This document shows, piece by piece, positions 25,561 through 34,575 of a DNA stretch of 64,000 nt. The DNA is from Treponema sp. UBA6852 (GTDB lineage: Bacteria; Spirochaetota; Spirochaetia; Treponematales; Treponemataceae): positions 40,651 through 104,650 of the forward strand of contig DKDI01000013.1 in assembly GCA_002449305.1 (NCBI GenBank), written 5' to 3'. The position numbers and the translations under genes were made by a program. Every line of letters starts with the position of its first letter. Positions within the stretch are counted from its first letter, which is position 1. Below the pieces are notes generated by a model. The model worked only from the letters and a program-made list of their open reading frames with translations. It had not been told where the DNA came from and ran no database searches.

Positions 25561-26592
25561 TTAGTTTCCTGTAAATCCGCGGGTCCGCTCAAAATTTGTC
25601 ACAAATTCTTGAAGCCCATTATATATTCCAAGCGACAATTTCTGCAAGTACTTGTCATCGTTCAAAAGCAAGCCTTCTTTTTTGTTTGTAAGGAAACCAA
25701 GCTCTATAAGGACACTCGGCATTTTTGAATTCCTAACTACAAACCATTCCTCTTCCTTTATTCCGCGGGAGTTGCTCAAATTTCCGACCTGAGCTGAAAT
25801 TCCGTTCATTATAAACTTCGCCATTAAAATTGATTCAGTTGTGTATTCCTCTTCAGTCATGCTGTTCAAAATCGGAAGAATCGAAGCGTCCTCATTCACC
25901 GACTTTGAATTTAGAACTTGGCGGCGGTATCCTGGAGAAAGATACCAGACTTCATATCCGGTAACTTTTTCGCTAAGGCTGGAATTTACATGAACTGAAA
26001 CATACAGGATTGCTTCGTTTTCTTTTAGCTTTACAGAATTTGCAATTTCTGTGCGCTGAGAAAGTGTAAGGAAAACATCCGTGCTGCGAGTCATAAGAAT
26101 ATTTTTTTCAGGATAAGCTTTTTTAAGATAATCACGGAGCTTAAGTCCAACTTTTAAATTTATGTCTTTTTCAACAACCTTGATTTTTTTTCCGTTTGAA
26201 ACATGGCTTGAACTTGCTCCCGGATCTTTTCCGCCGTGCCCCGGATCAATGAGAATCGCGCCGATTTTATAAGGAGCTTCTGAATTCTGCAATTTAAAGA
26301 AATTTTCAGCTAGGTTAAAAAATGACTGGGAAGAAACAAGCTTTCCGTTTTCAAATGAAGGCGCATCTTCCTGCACAAGAGTTTTGTAATCCTGAAGAAA
26401 AAAAGAGTCGCCTGCCCTAAATGAAATTCTATGCCCGTTTTTTTCAAGAAGTCCGCAAGAAGTCAAAGGATCCCAATAAAAAGAAATTCCTGATTTTTGC
26501 ACATTCTGAAGAAAATCAACTTTTGCGCCTTGAGAAAAAATTGAAAACGAAAAAAATACAAGCAGAAAAAAAACAAAACTTTTTACCTTCAT
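25561..26592 (-). CDS. N-acetylmuramoyl-L-alanine amidase, exported
   Basis: 343 residues from the ATG at 26592, four bases after GGAGG. A longer in-frame start (26658) lies inside the upstream gene and is rejected. A signal peptide (MKVKSFVFFLLVFFSFSIFSQ) is followed by an N-terminal region and an Amidase_3 domain: ILIDPGHGGKDPGA with the first zinc His, YVSVHVNSS with the second, and VLIELGFLTNKKEG with the catalytic Glu. It cuts the bond between MurNAc and the stem peptide in the periplasm. It overlaps the ATP-grasp gene by four bases and is followed by the GerMN-like gene and flaA. Confidence 0.93.
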   Translation of the reverse strand: MKVKSFVFFLLVFFSFSIFSQGAKVDFLQNVQKSGISFYWDPLTSCGLLEKNGHRISFRAGDSFFLQDYKTLVQEDAPSFENGKLVSSQSFFNLAENFFKLQNSEAPYKIGAILIDPGHGGKDPGASSSHVSNGKKIKVVEKDINLKVGLKLRDYLKKAYPEKNILMTRSTDVFLTLSQRTEIANSVKLKENEAILYVSVHVNSSLSEKVTGYEVWYLSPGYRRQVLNSKSVNEDASILPILNSMTEEEYTTESILMAKFIMNGISAQVGNLSNSRGIKEEEWFVVRNSKMPSVLIELGFLTNKKEGLLLNDDKYLQKLSLGIYNGLQEFVTNFERTRGFTGN

Positions 26593-28157
26593 TTTTCCTC
26601 CAGCTGAACAGAATCTGAATAATACAAAATTCCTTGAATGCCGGCGCGCAAAAGACAATTCCAGAATTTTTTGGAATCAAGCCGCGGATGTTCAGGTGAA
26701 ATTTTATCAAAAAGAAAAAGAGTTTCCTTTACAGTTCTGAAATTCCAATCGCGCATTTCCATGATTTTTTTTATGCTTTCAGGAACACAATTTTGCACAG
26801 GTTGATTTTTTTCAATGAACGGAACCTGCTCAAGCTCGGCTAGAAATTTTTCATCTTTTGCATTGAAGTCAAATGCGCTGAACGGAAATCCTTTTTCCTG
26901 CGGAAGTTCAACACTGGAAAGAAAATTTTTAGTCTGCGGATTTTTCGGCTCCAAGCGAAGAACAATCTGAGCAATGGCGGATTCAGCGCTTTTTTTTGAC
27001 AGTTCGCGTTCTTTTGAAGACGATATTACGTTTCCGCATTTTTCAACATTATTCCGCGGAAAATCAACAAAGCAGCCCTCTTTTACTCTGAAAAAAATAT
27101 TTTTTACAAAAGGAGAAGCCCAGGCTTTTTCCTCGCCATAGATTTTTTTTATTTTCCCGGGAATTGAAATGAACGCTCTTTCATGGCTGAAATTTTTAGA
27201 AGGGATTTCTTTAGTGCTTGAAAAATCAGACGGAATTCCCAACGCAATTTTCATTGCTTCTTTTGTAAGCTCAAATCCTGATGAATAAGGAAAAGTCCAG
27301 CCCGACATATATCCGCCAGAAAGTCTTGCAGCAATTTCACCAATCATCGGACCTTGCTTTGTATATTTTACATCTCCCTTTGCAACTCCGTTTGTAAGCC
27401 CTAGCGCATTAACCGCATCTGTAAAAACTTTTACAATTTCCTGCTTTTGATTTTCTGAAATTTCAGAAGGCATTGAATGACCAAGTTCAACAAAATACGG
27501 CTCAAAAAAAATATGGCGGTCAGCAAATCCTGCGATAACAACTTTTCCATTTACAACAAGCGCATCAATTGAAAACTCAGGTCCTTCCATAAAATCTTCA
27601 ACAATAGCTTTTTTTGTGCGAGAAAAACAAACCGCATCTTTTAAGGCTGGAAGAAATTCATCTCTGTTCCTAACAAGACGGCAGCCTCGTGCTCCCATAT
27701 TGTCTACAGGCTTTACAACTTTTGGAAAATGAATTTCTGAAGTTTTGTTTTTCTGAAATAGCTCTATATAACTTTCATCGGCTTCAAAAAAATCAGGAGA
27801 AGGAATTTTATTTTTCTTAAAGCATTCACGCATAAGAATTTTATTGCTGGCATTCATTGCCGCTTCAAAACTGTGAGAAGTAAATCCACACTTTTGGCAA
27901 GCAAGAGAAACTGGAACTGAAAAATCTGTTCCTGCTGTAAAAACCGCGCAAAGTTTTTTTCCTAAAGACAAAGCAAAATCTACAATTGCATCTGTGTCTT
28001 TTAAATCTATTTTTTCAAAGCGATCTGCAAACGGAACACAAACTGCGTCAGGATTCGCATCTATAACAAGAGCCTTATAACCAAGTTCTTTTGCTGCTTC
28101 TATTGAAGGACGCTGCATTAATCCTGCGCCTAAAATCAAAATATAACGGTCATTCAT
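26589..28157 (-). CDS. ATP-grasp ligase-like protein
   Basis: 522 residues. Residues 1-100 form a Rossmann-like preATP-grasp domain (ILILGAGLMQRPSIEAAKELGY), and 105-320 are the ATP-grasp: KVVKPVDNMGARGCRLV glycine loop, AIVEDFMEGPEFSIDALV, and the metal segment GPMIGEIAARLSGGY. The C-terminal 170 or so residues are not recognised. ATP-grasp enzymes join a carboxylate to an amine or thiol through an acyl phosphate, as in PurD/PurK or peptide ligases. Located between a sugar-nucleotide enzyme and a cell-wall amidase, it may add an amino acid to a glycan precursor. Not a purine gene by context. Confidence 0.8.
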   Translation of the reverse strand: MNDRYILILGAGLMQRPSIEAAKELGYKALVIDANPDAVCVPFADRFEKIDLKDTDAIVDFALSLGKKLCAVFTAGTDFSVPVSLACQKCGFTSHSFEAAMNASNKILMRECFKKNKIPSPDFFEADESYIELFQKNKTSEIHFPKVVKPVDNMGARGCRLVRNRDEFLPALKDAVCFSRTKKAIVEDFMEGPEFSIDALVVNGKVVIAGFADRHIFFEPYFVELGHSMPSEISENQKQEIVKVFTDAVNALGLTNGVAKGDVKYTKQGPMIGEIAARLSGGYMSGWTFPYSSGFELTKEAMKIALGIPSDFSSTKEIPSKNFSHERAFISIPGKIKKIYGEEKAWASPFVKNIFFRVKEGCFVDFPRNNVEKCGNVISSSKERELSKKSAESAIAQIVLRLEPKNPQTKNFLSSVELPQEKGFPFSAFDFNAKDEKFLAELEQVPFIEKNQPVQNCVPESIKKIMEMRDWNFRTVKETLFLFDKISPEHPRLDSKKFWNCLLRAGIQGILYYSDSVQLEEK

Positions 28158-28192
28158 TTACTTATTATTTTCGACATAAAAGCAAACCGATT

Positions 28193-30727
28193 TTAGGATT
28201 TAATTTTCTTACAATAAACTTCAAATGTATCGCCTAGTTTTAAAACTTTGCACAAGTCAGCTAAGACTTTCATTGGCAAAGACTTTGAACTCCATTTCAT
28301 TTTTTTTGCAAGCGGGAAACGCTCCGGATGAATTCCTGTTGAAACAACTTTCACAACTTTGAACCCATACTTTCTCAAAATTTTTTTTGCGCATTTTGTT
28401 TCCCAAATCGTATAATGGTCGGCCGGACTTTTTTCATAGAAATCGTCACTAGAATATTTTCCGCTGACTCCAGAAGCAGACGGAGTGCTAAACGCAAAAA
28501 TTCCGCCGTCTTTTACAATTTCAGAAACTTTTTTCAGCACGGAATCAAGATTTTTAAAATGTTCTATAACGTACCACATTGTAACAGCGTCAAATTTTTC
28601 AATTCCGAATTCTGAAACAAAATCTGCATCTGGAAAACTTACGCAGCTAGCCGGGAAATTTAAAGTCTGCTGAACATACTCAACTGCGCTTTGAGAAATA
28701 TCTGCGCCAAAAACCTGCCATCCAGAATCGTTTGCAGCAGAAAGAAAAGGTCCCATCGCGCACCCAATGTCCAAGACAGAAGGAATATTTTTTGAGATTC
28801 TATTTGTAAGCCTGTAGAAAAAATCTATAATTGAAATCCGCCTCAAGCAAACAGATTTTATTGAATTGAAATCATCAAGATAAGTTTTTCCGTATTGCTT
28901 TTTATAATCTTCAAAAAAATACGCATGATTATATTCAGTTTGAAATTCCGACAAAGTCCAAGACATATAAATCATTCCGCAGTTTGAGCATTTTCTGTAA
29001 GTTCTATTTTTGTTTCTCGCAATAACTTTGTTTCTAAAGCCTTCGCCAGTTTTGCAAACAGGACACTCAAAATGGCTTCCAAGCGAAAGTTTTTTTGTAA
29101 AGGAAGCAAGATTTTCCGAAGACTCAACTTTATTTTTTATTAAAAGATTTTCAGGTTGAATCAAAAGACTTTTGAAATTTTTCTGATTTATTTTTTTAGG
29201 AGCAAGACATTTAAATCCATTTGCAACTGAAAGACGAATATGCAAAGGTGTCGTTCCCAAAAGAATTACAGCGCATCCTGCCCCAGCGGCTTCAAAAGCA
29301 GTAAACCCAAAATGAGTAACAACAAGATCATATTTAAATAGTTCTTCTTTTAAATTTTCAATTGGAGAAGAAATGCTTATGTATTTTTTTAAATCGTCTG
29401 GAATATTTTTTTCTGCCTCAAAAACTTTTTCTTTTGAAGATGCAACAGCCAAAACATGAACATTATTTTTTGCAAGCGCAACAGCGGATTTTAAAAGAAG
29501 ATTTGCCGGATCTTCTCCGCCAATGCAAATCAGTGCATTATTTATTTTTATAGGAAAAGAACTGCGTTTTTTTTCGGGCAAAGGAATAAAAGCTGGATTG
29601 TAGTAATTTACATTTCGATTTGACTTTAAAGAAGGAATTATATCAAAAAGATACTCAGCATAGTCATTGTCGCAGTTTCCTTCATCAAGACTTGCAACTG
29701 GAATTTTTGCTGCTATAGAACGAATAAAATTATTATCAGCTAAAAATAAATCCGTAATCGCAAGACAATATTCAGACAAATCTAGAATCTCATTCACAAT
29801 CTGAAAAGCATCAAGTCCATTTTTTTGCGCATCTCCAATTAAATCCAATCGTTGGGTTAAATCAGCGTCATTTGGAATATAAACATCCCAACTATTTGCA
29901 ATTGCAAGATCAAGGCATCTTCTTAAATGTCCGGTTCCATGGCCTTTCTTTACAGAGGGAATTAAAAGAACAGGATTTTTTACAGCAGGAAACGAAAGCG
30001 CACTTAAAATTTCATTTGTAGAATAAGGCTCTGATGGAATTTTATTATTGGAAACTTTTTTTACAATTCTTAAAGCCCGTTTATAATCAGACAAAGTATC
30101 AACTGTAGTTCTATAATCTGGATAGTAAAATTCCTGCGGAGCTTTTACAAAAGCGCAAATATATTTTTCAGAATGATTATAAAGCGCAGGACCTACATGC
30201 TCATGGTCATAAGGCAAATCTGTTTCTAGTGCGGCTTCAAGCAAAGAATCTGCATTAAATACTTCAACTCCAGAGCCATGCGGAAGTCCAGAAAATGTAA
30301 TGTAGTCAACTGGAGAATTTTTTTCTTTTAAAAAATATTCATCAACAAGTTTTTGTGCAGCCTCATAAAATAAAAATGGATTGTCGGCTGTTGCTCTTAA
30401 AACAACATCGGCTTTGGAAATTTTTATAACGTTGCAAAATCTGTCAAGAACATCAGATTGAGAGCCAGCGTAAAAATCCCAGCCGCATTTCTTTGCAATA
30501 GGTTCTAGTTCTTCCCTGCTTTCCTCATCAACAGCAAGAAAGTATTTTGAAGCTTCAACCTTTTTCATTGAAGCCAAAGTCCATTCAAGAATTGTTTTTC
30601 CGCCAAGAGGCAAAAGAGCTTTTCTAGGAAGTCTTGTTGAAGACAGGCGGCACTGGACAATTACAACAACACGTTTTCTTCCGATAACAATTTTTTTTAT
30701 TCCTTCTTTTATTTTTTTTAAATTCAT
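28193..30727 (-). CDS. Three-domain enzyme: SpsF-like cytidylyltransferase, PseG-like domain and SAM methyltransferase
   Basis: 844 residues, behind GAGGT. Residues 18-245 match SpsF/NeuA-type cytidylyltransferases (VQCRLSSTRLPRKALLPLGG, VLDRFCNV, RATADNPF). Residues 250-545 resemble PseG/GT-B nucleotide-sugar hydrolases, with KKGHGTGHLRRCLDLA at the start and HFGFTAFEAAGAGCAVILLG near the end. Residues 555-840 begin with two Cys-x2-Cys pairs (C-P-V-C, C-S-N-C) and continue as a class I methyltransferase (VLDIGCAMGPFL, AVTMWYVIEHF). Together they suggest synthesis and methylation of an unusual CMP- or UDP-activated sugar. Such activities are known from flagellin and surface glycan pathways. 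The substrate here is unknown. Confidence 0.82.
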   Translation of the reverse strand: MNLKKIKEGIKKIVIGRKRVVVIVQCRLSSTRLPRKALLPLGGKTILEWTLASMKKVEASKYFLAVDEESREELEPIAKKCGWDFYAGSQSDVLDRFCNVIKISKADVVLRATADNPFLFYEAAQKLVDEYFLKEKNSPVDYITFSGLPHGSGVEVFNADSLLEAALETDLPYDHEHVGPALYNHSEKYICAFVKAPQEFYYPDYRTTVDTLSDYKRALRIVKKVSNNKIPSEPYSTNEILSALSFPAVKNPVLLIPSVKKGHGTGHLRRCLDLAIANSWDVYIPNDADLTQRLDLIGDAQKNGLDAFQIVNEILDLSEYCLAITDLFLADNNFIRSIAAKIPVASLDEGNCDNDYAEYLFDIIPSLKSNRNVNYYNPAFIPLPEKKRSSFPIKINNALICIGGEDPANLLLKSAVALAKNNVHVLAVASSKEKVFEAEKNIPDDLKKYISISSPIENLKEELFKYDLVVTHFGFTAFEAAGAGCAVILLGTTPLHIRLSVANGFKCLAPKKINQKNFKSLLIQPENLLIKNKVESSENLASFTKKLSLGSHFECPVCKTGEGFRNKVIARNKNRTYRKCSNCGMIYMSWTLSEFQTEYNHAYFFEDYKKQYGKTYLDDFNSIKSVCLRRISIIDFFYRLTNRISKNIPSVLDIGCAMGPFLSAANDSGWQVFGADISQSAVEYVQQTLNFPASCVSFPDADFVSEFGIEKFDAVTMWYVIEHFKNLDSVLKKVSEIVKDGGIFAFSTPSASGVSGKYSSDDFYEKSPADHYTIWETKCAKKILRKYGFKVVKVVSTGIHPERFPLAKKMKWSSKSLPMKVLADLCKVLKLGDTFEVYCKKIKS

Positions 30728-30741
30728 CTTTTACCTCGGAA

Positions 30742-31695
30742 TTATTTTCCCCAGTTTTCAATAAGAGCAACAGCGTCTGTTTTAAATCTATACTGATTTT
30801 CCTTTGTCCAGCGCATGGCATCTTTAAATTGCCGCATAGACTCAACAAATCCGCAAGAACTTTTTAATTTAAAAGCAAAATATGAAATCCATGGAATTTT
30901 TGCATGATCTGATAAAAAAACAGGCAAAAGATTCTTCAAGTAAAATCTAAGATACGAAATATCTACCGTTAGGTTTTCTTCAGGAATTGCGCCTGTATAT
31001 TTAAACTCAAATCCTGTTGACAAATTTATTTTCTCTCCCCAAAGCCAAGCTCTAAAAAAGAAATCGATTTTTTGCCAGTATTCAGAAAAAATCGTATAGT
31101 CAATTCCGCCAAGCAGAATAAATTTCTCACGATTATAAAAACCCGCATAATCAGCAGGATACAAAGTTGGCTGTCCGTCTAAAAATACAGAATCTGCCTC
31201 AACTTCAAAAACAGATTTTCTTGCTGAAGGAAAAAGCGCAACTGGAAGTTTTGTAGAGCTGTCAGAAAAAAGCCTTGGAGCAATGCAGAACTGATTTTTC
31301 TTAATAAATTTAGAAACCATAGAAGCGTCAAAAGAAAATTTTTCAAGGCACATTTCCTCTTGAACAACCAAAACATACTGAGTTTCAGCTTCAGAAAAAG
31401 CAATATTCAAAAGTTCTCCCTGTGATACATTTTCCAATGCAACTAAAAATTTTACAGTAGGAAAATGCCTCGCAAAAGAATCTATGGATTTCCGTTCATT
31501 TTCAGAATTCACGCTTATAATTTTTTCAAATCCTTTCTGCAATAAGTTTTCAAGAACCCTTGTTCTATAATGTCTTCCCGACCTGCTAAGAACTATGCAC
31601 GTAACAGGCATAAGAATTTGCTTGGGATTTTCAGTTCCGCCGATAACAGTGTAAGAAATTTTATGCTGATTAAAAATTGAAGGTATAGTATTCAT
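30742..31695 (-). CDS. Putative GT-A-type glycosyltransferase
   Basis: 317 residues from the ATG at 31695, five bases after AAGGA and inside the end of the upstream gene (26-nt overlap). The middle resembles a family 2-like nucleotide-sugar fold: MPVTCIVLSRSG, LLQKGFEKIISVNSEN, LNIAFSEAETQYVLVVQEEM (position of the D-x-D motif, here Q-E-E-M) and YNREKFILLGGID followed by a large helical end. The absence of a clear D-x-D makes catalysis uncertain. Context (sugar-nucleotide enzyme next to it) supports transfer of a sugar to a protein or glycan acceptor. Confidence 0.5.
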   Translation of the reverse strand: MNTIPSIFNQHKISYTVIGGTENPKQILMPVTCIVLSRSGRHYRTRVLENLLQKGFEKIISVNSENERKSIDSFARHFPTVKFLVALENVSQGELLNIAFSEAETQYVLVVQEEMCLEKFSFDASMVSKFIKKNQFCIAPRLFSDSSTKLPVALFPSARKSVFEVEADSVFLDGQPTLYPADYAGFYNREKFILLGGIDYTIFSEYWQKIDFFFRAWLWGEKINLSTGFEFKYTGAIPEENLTVDISYLRFYLKNLLPVFLSDHAKIPWISYFAFKLKSSCGFVESMRQFKDAMRWTKENQYRFKTDAVALIENWGK

Positions 31696-33289
31696 CGCAA
31701 TCCTTGCATTTTTCTCCATATTTTTTTTCAAGCTGATTTTGAACTTCACCAAAATATTTTTTCCATATATTCTCTACACCTTCATCAAAAACATTTCCTA
31801 TTGAAGAAAACACAAACTGTCTGCAAAGAGGAACTTCACCAGTGCAAAGAATTGTCATGTCGCGTTTTAAATGCCAACAGACATTTCTTTCAAGCGGAGA
31901 CAAATCGGCAGGTTTTCTCGAAGGCAAGAGTTTGCAAAAATCATTGTACTTTTGAATTATAACTTTTCCGCCGGAAGGAGAATCTTTTGAGTGCCAAAAA
32001 CGATAAAATTTTTCAAGTTCATCTTCGTTTTCATTCATTCTTGTAAACTGCGGATAAACAGAAGATGGGAAAAATTTATTTAAAGCAAGAATTGAATTCA
32101 CAGCAGAATTAAAGTTTCCATTTGAAAAAATTTTGTTGTACATATCTTCGCTAAAAGAATCAATTGAAACTATCCAAGTTACAGATTCAGCTCCATTTTT
32201 TCTTTTTCCAGCTCGTTCTGAAATTTCAAAAACTTTTGAAACAAGCTGCTCAGTAACTAAAACTCCGTCAGTTTCTACAAGAACAGAAAGATTTTTATGG
32301 CGCAAAACAATTTCAATAAATTCCGCAAATTTTTTGTTAAGCAACGGTTCTCCCCAGGCACTCAAATCAATTACGGCATCTTCTGAAAAACTGGAAATCT
32401 GTTCAATAAGAAAATTGAATTTTTCCAAAGTCATGTCTTTGGGATTTTGATTTTCTTTTTCAAATGGGAAAAAACCGAATTTATTTTTAAAAGCTTCTGG
32501 ATAAGGATTGTAAAACGGCATTGCAAGACAGTTTTCTGAAATCTGAATATTATAGAATGCTGGCAAAGTTTGCTGGACATCAGCGCAAGTTTCAGCAAGT
32601 TCAGAAAGATTTTCAGCGGTAAACGGAATTTCTTTTTTCAGAGCATTCGAATAAAGTCTTTGGCAGGCAACGAAATTTCTTTTTTGCGAACACGAAAAAT
32701 CAAGACGCAGCATTCTAAAATCTTTAGGAGCAATCACGGATTCAATTTCAAAAGAATTTATGTCAGCTTTCATAACATTGAAAATGCATTCATTTGAAAC
32801 CTGAAACTCCCCAAGCCCTTTGTGAGTTTTAGATGCAAAAGTGGAAAGAATTTTTAAAGTTCCAGAATTTATAATTTCCGGCGAAAAACCGTAAGGATAG
32901 CCGTCTGCAAATGTATATTCAGAAATATATTTTCTGTGGTTTTCAAGAAGTTCACTCGTAAGCTTTTTGTCAAGAAAGGGTCTGTCTGCTGAAGAATAAA
33001 CAACGTCATCTGCTGAAAAAATAGAAACTTGAGCAGACATTTCTTCTATTAATATTGCCGTATTCCAAAAATTCCTTGAAACAATTTTTGCTTTTACTTT
33101 ATCAAATGAAGATACAAAAGATTCCACAATATTTTTATTTTCTTCAAAGCAGGCAACAACAATTCCGCACAAACTTGAAACATCAGCCGCCCATTCAAGG
33201 CACTTTTCAAAAGCTGATTTTCCAGAAAAAACTTTTTCAAAACTATGAGCCGAATTTTCATCTATGTATAAAAAAACTAAATTCTTCAT
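31670..33289 (-). CDS. Spiro-SPASM-like protein: nucleotidyltransferase-like N-terminus, SPASM C-terminus
   Basis: 539 residues from the second of two adjacent ATG codons (33289), six bases after a GATAAT box. The N-terminal 220 residues resemble a degenerate NTP-sugar transferase (FLYIDENSAHSFEK, GKSAFEKCLEWA). Residues 250-430 follow a radical-SAM TIM-barrel outline (DAVIDLSAWGEPLLNK, WIVSIDSF), but the Cys-x3-Cys-x2-Cys cluster site is replaced by ENCLAMPFYN. Residues 445-539 keep SPASM cysteines (VCWHL, ILCTGEVPLCRQ, C-K-D-C). This architecture fits the spirochete-restricted spiro-SPASM family as I recall it. It is first in the cluster. Function unknown. Confidence 0.65.
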   Translation of the reverse strand: MKNLVFLYIDENSAHSFEKVFSGKSAFEKCLEWAADVSSLCGIVVACFEENKNIVESFVSSFDKVKAKIVSRNFWNTAILIEEMSAQVSIFSADDVVYSSADRPFLDKKLTSELLENHRKYISEYTFADGYPYGFSPEIINSGTLKILSTFASKTHKGLGEFQVSNECIFNVMKADINSFEIESVIAPKDFRMLRLDFSCSQKRNFVACQRLYSNALKKEIPFTAENLSELAETCADVQQTLPAFYNIQISENCLAMPFYNPYPEAFKNKFGFFPFEKENQNPKDMTLEKFNFLIEQISSFSEDAVIDLSAWGEPLLNKKFAEFIEIVLRHKNLSVLVETDGVLVTEQLVSKVFEISERAGKRKNGAESVTWIVSIDSFSEDMYNKIFSNGNFNSAVNSILALNKFFPSSVYPQFTRMNENEDELEKFYRFWHSKDSPSGGKVIIQKYNDFCKLLPSRKPADLSPLERNVCWHLKRDMTILCTGEVPLCRQFVFSSIGNVFDEGVENIWKKYFGEVQNQLEKKYGEKCKDCDEYYTFNF

Positions 33290-33311
33290 CATTTCATTAT
33301 CGGAAAATATC

Positions 33312-33340
33312 TTGTCTAAATTAAACGGAATGTTTACAAT
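33312..33340 (+). promoter_or_regulatory. xseA promoter, nearly leaderless
   Basis: TTGTCT (33312-33317), 17 bp, TACAAT (33335-33340). The xseA ATG at 33350 is nine bases further on, leaving a leader of about three bases. The site shares the 60-bp gap with the divergent spiro-SPASM gene. Confidence 0.5.
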
Positions 33341-33349
33341 CGGAACAAA

Positions 33350-34564
33350 ATGGAAATGCAAAACGAATCAAAAAAAGACAATGCCCTAACAGTCTCACAG
33401 CTGACAGAACTTATAAAAACAATGCTTGAAGGTTCTTTTCAAAATATAATTTTAAAAGGAGAAATTTCAAACTACAAGCCAAGTTCATCCGGGCATCTTT
33501 ACTTTTCACTTAAAGATTCAGACAGCCAGATTTCAGCGGTAATGTTCAGAGGAGCAGCTTCTGCTCTGAATTTCATTCCAAAGGACGGAATGCTTGTTCA
33601 AGTAAGAGGAAAAATAACAGTTTACTGTCCGCGCGGAAATTACCAGATTCAAGTTTCATCAATGATTGAAGCTGGAGCCGGAAACATAATGGAAATGATT
33701 GAAATGCGGAAAAGAAAACTTGCCGCGGAAGGACTTTTTGATTCAGCAAGAAAACGCACAATTCCATTTTTTCCAAAAACAGTCGGAGTTGTTACAAGCC
33801 CAAACGGAGCGGCACTGCGTGATATTTTAAATATAAGACGCCGCAGAAATGACAAAGTAAGCATCGTTGTTTTTCCTGCAATCGTGCAAGGTGAAAATGC
33901 CGCGGATACAATCGAGTACATGATAAAAATTGCAAACGAATACAACATGTGCGATGTTTTGATTGTCGGAAGAGGCGGAGGATCTTTGGAAGATTTGCTT
34001 CCGTTCAGCGAAGAAAAAGTTGTCCGTACAATTGCCAACTCAAAGATTCCTGTAATCTCTGCAGTTGGACATGAAATTGACTGGGCACTAAGCGACTTTG
34101 CGGCGGACGTAAGAGCTCCAACACCAAGCGCGGCGGCGGAAATTGCAATTCCAAGAAAGTCCGACATAGAAAATAATATTAAAAATTTCAAATCCGTTTT
34201 ATTTTCTGAAATTCAAAACAAAACAAATTCCCTGCGACTTATGCTAAGAAATTTCAATCCTGAAAATATGCGGACCAGATTGCAAAACATTGAGCAAAAA
34301 TATTCAGAAAGATTTGACAAAGCATTTGACTCAATGAAAGACGCAATGGAAAACATAATAAAAGATAAAAGAATAAAAATAAAACTGTGCCTGCAAAATT
34401 TAGAAAACTGCAATCCACAGAACATTTTTGACAGAGGATATTCTATGGTTTGCGATGAAAATGGAAAAATAATAAGAAAATCATCTGAACTTTCCAATGG
34501 CGCAAAAATAAAAATTAGGCCGGCGGAAGGATTGATTTTCGCAACTGTTGATAAAATAAATTAA
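33350..34564 (+). CDS. xseA: Exodeoxyribonuclease VII large subunit
   Basis: Catalytic subunit of the nuclease that degrades single-stranded DNA from both ends. 404 residues, usual length. The N-terminal OB-fold carries LKGEISNYKPSSSGHLYFSLKD, and the nuclease domain has VGVVTSPNGAALRDIL, VLIVGRGGGSLEDLLPFSEE and AVGHEIDWALSDFAADVRAP. A coiled-coil tail ends in FDRGYSMVCDENGKII. A second in-frame ATG is at 33356. No Shine-Dalgarno is present. Transcribed with xseB and mutL as a DNA repair operon. Confidence 0.97.
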   Translation: MEMQNESKKDNALTVSQLTELIKTMLEGSFQNIILKGEISNYKPSSSGHLYFSLKDSDSQISAVMFRGAASALNFIPKDGMLVQVRGKITVYCPRGNYQIQVSSMIEAGAGNIMEMIEMRKRKLAAEGLFDSARKRTIPFFPKTVGVVTSPNGAALRDILNIRRRRNDKVSIVVFPAIVQGENAADTIEYMIKIANEYNMCDVLIVGRGGGSLEDLLPFSEEKVVRTIANSKIPVISAVGHEIDWALSDFAADVRAPTPSAAAEIAIPRKSDIENNIKNFKSVLFSEIQNKTNSLRLMLRNFNPENMRTRLQNIEQKYSERFDKAFDSMKDAMENIIKDKRIKIKLCLQNLENCNPQNIFDRGYSMVCDENGKIIRKSSELSNGAKIKIRPAEGLIFATVDKIN

Positions 34565-34575
34565 CGGAGAACAAA

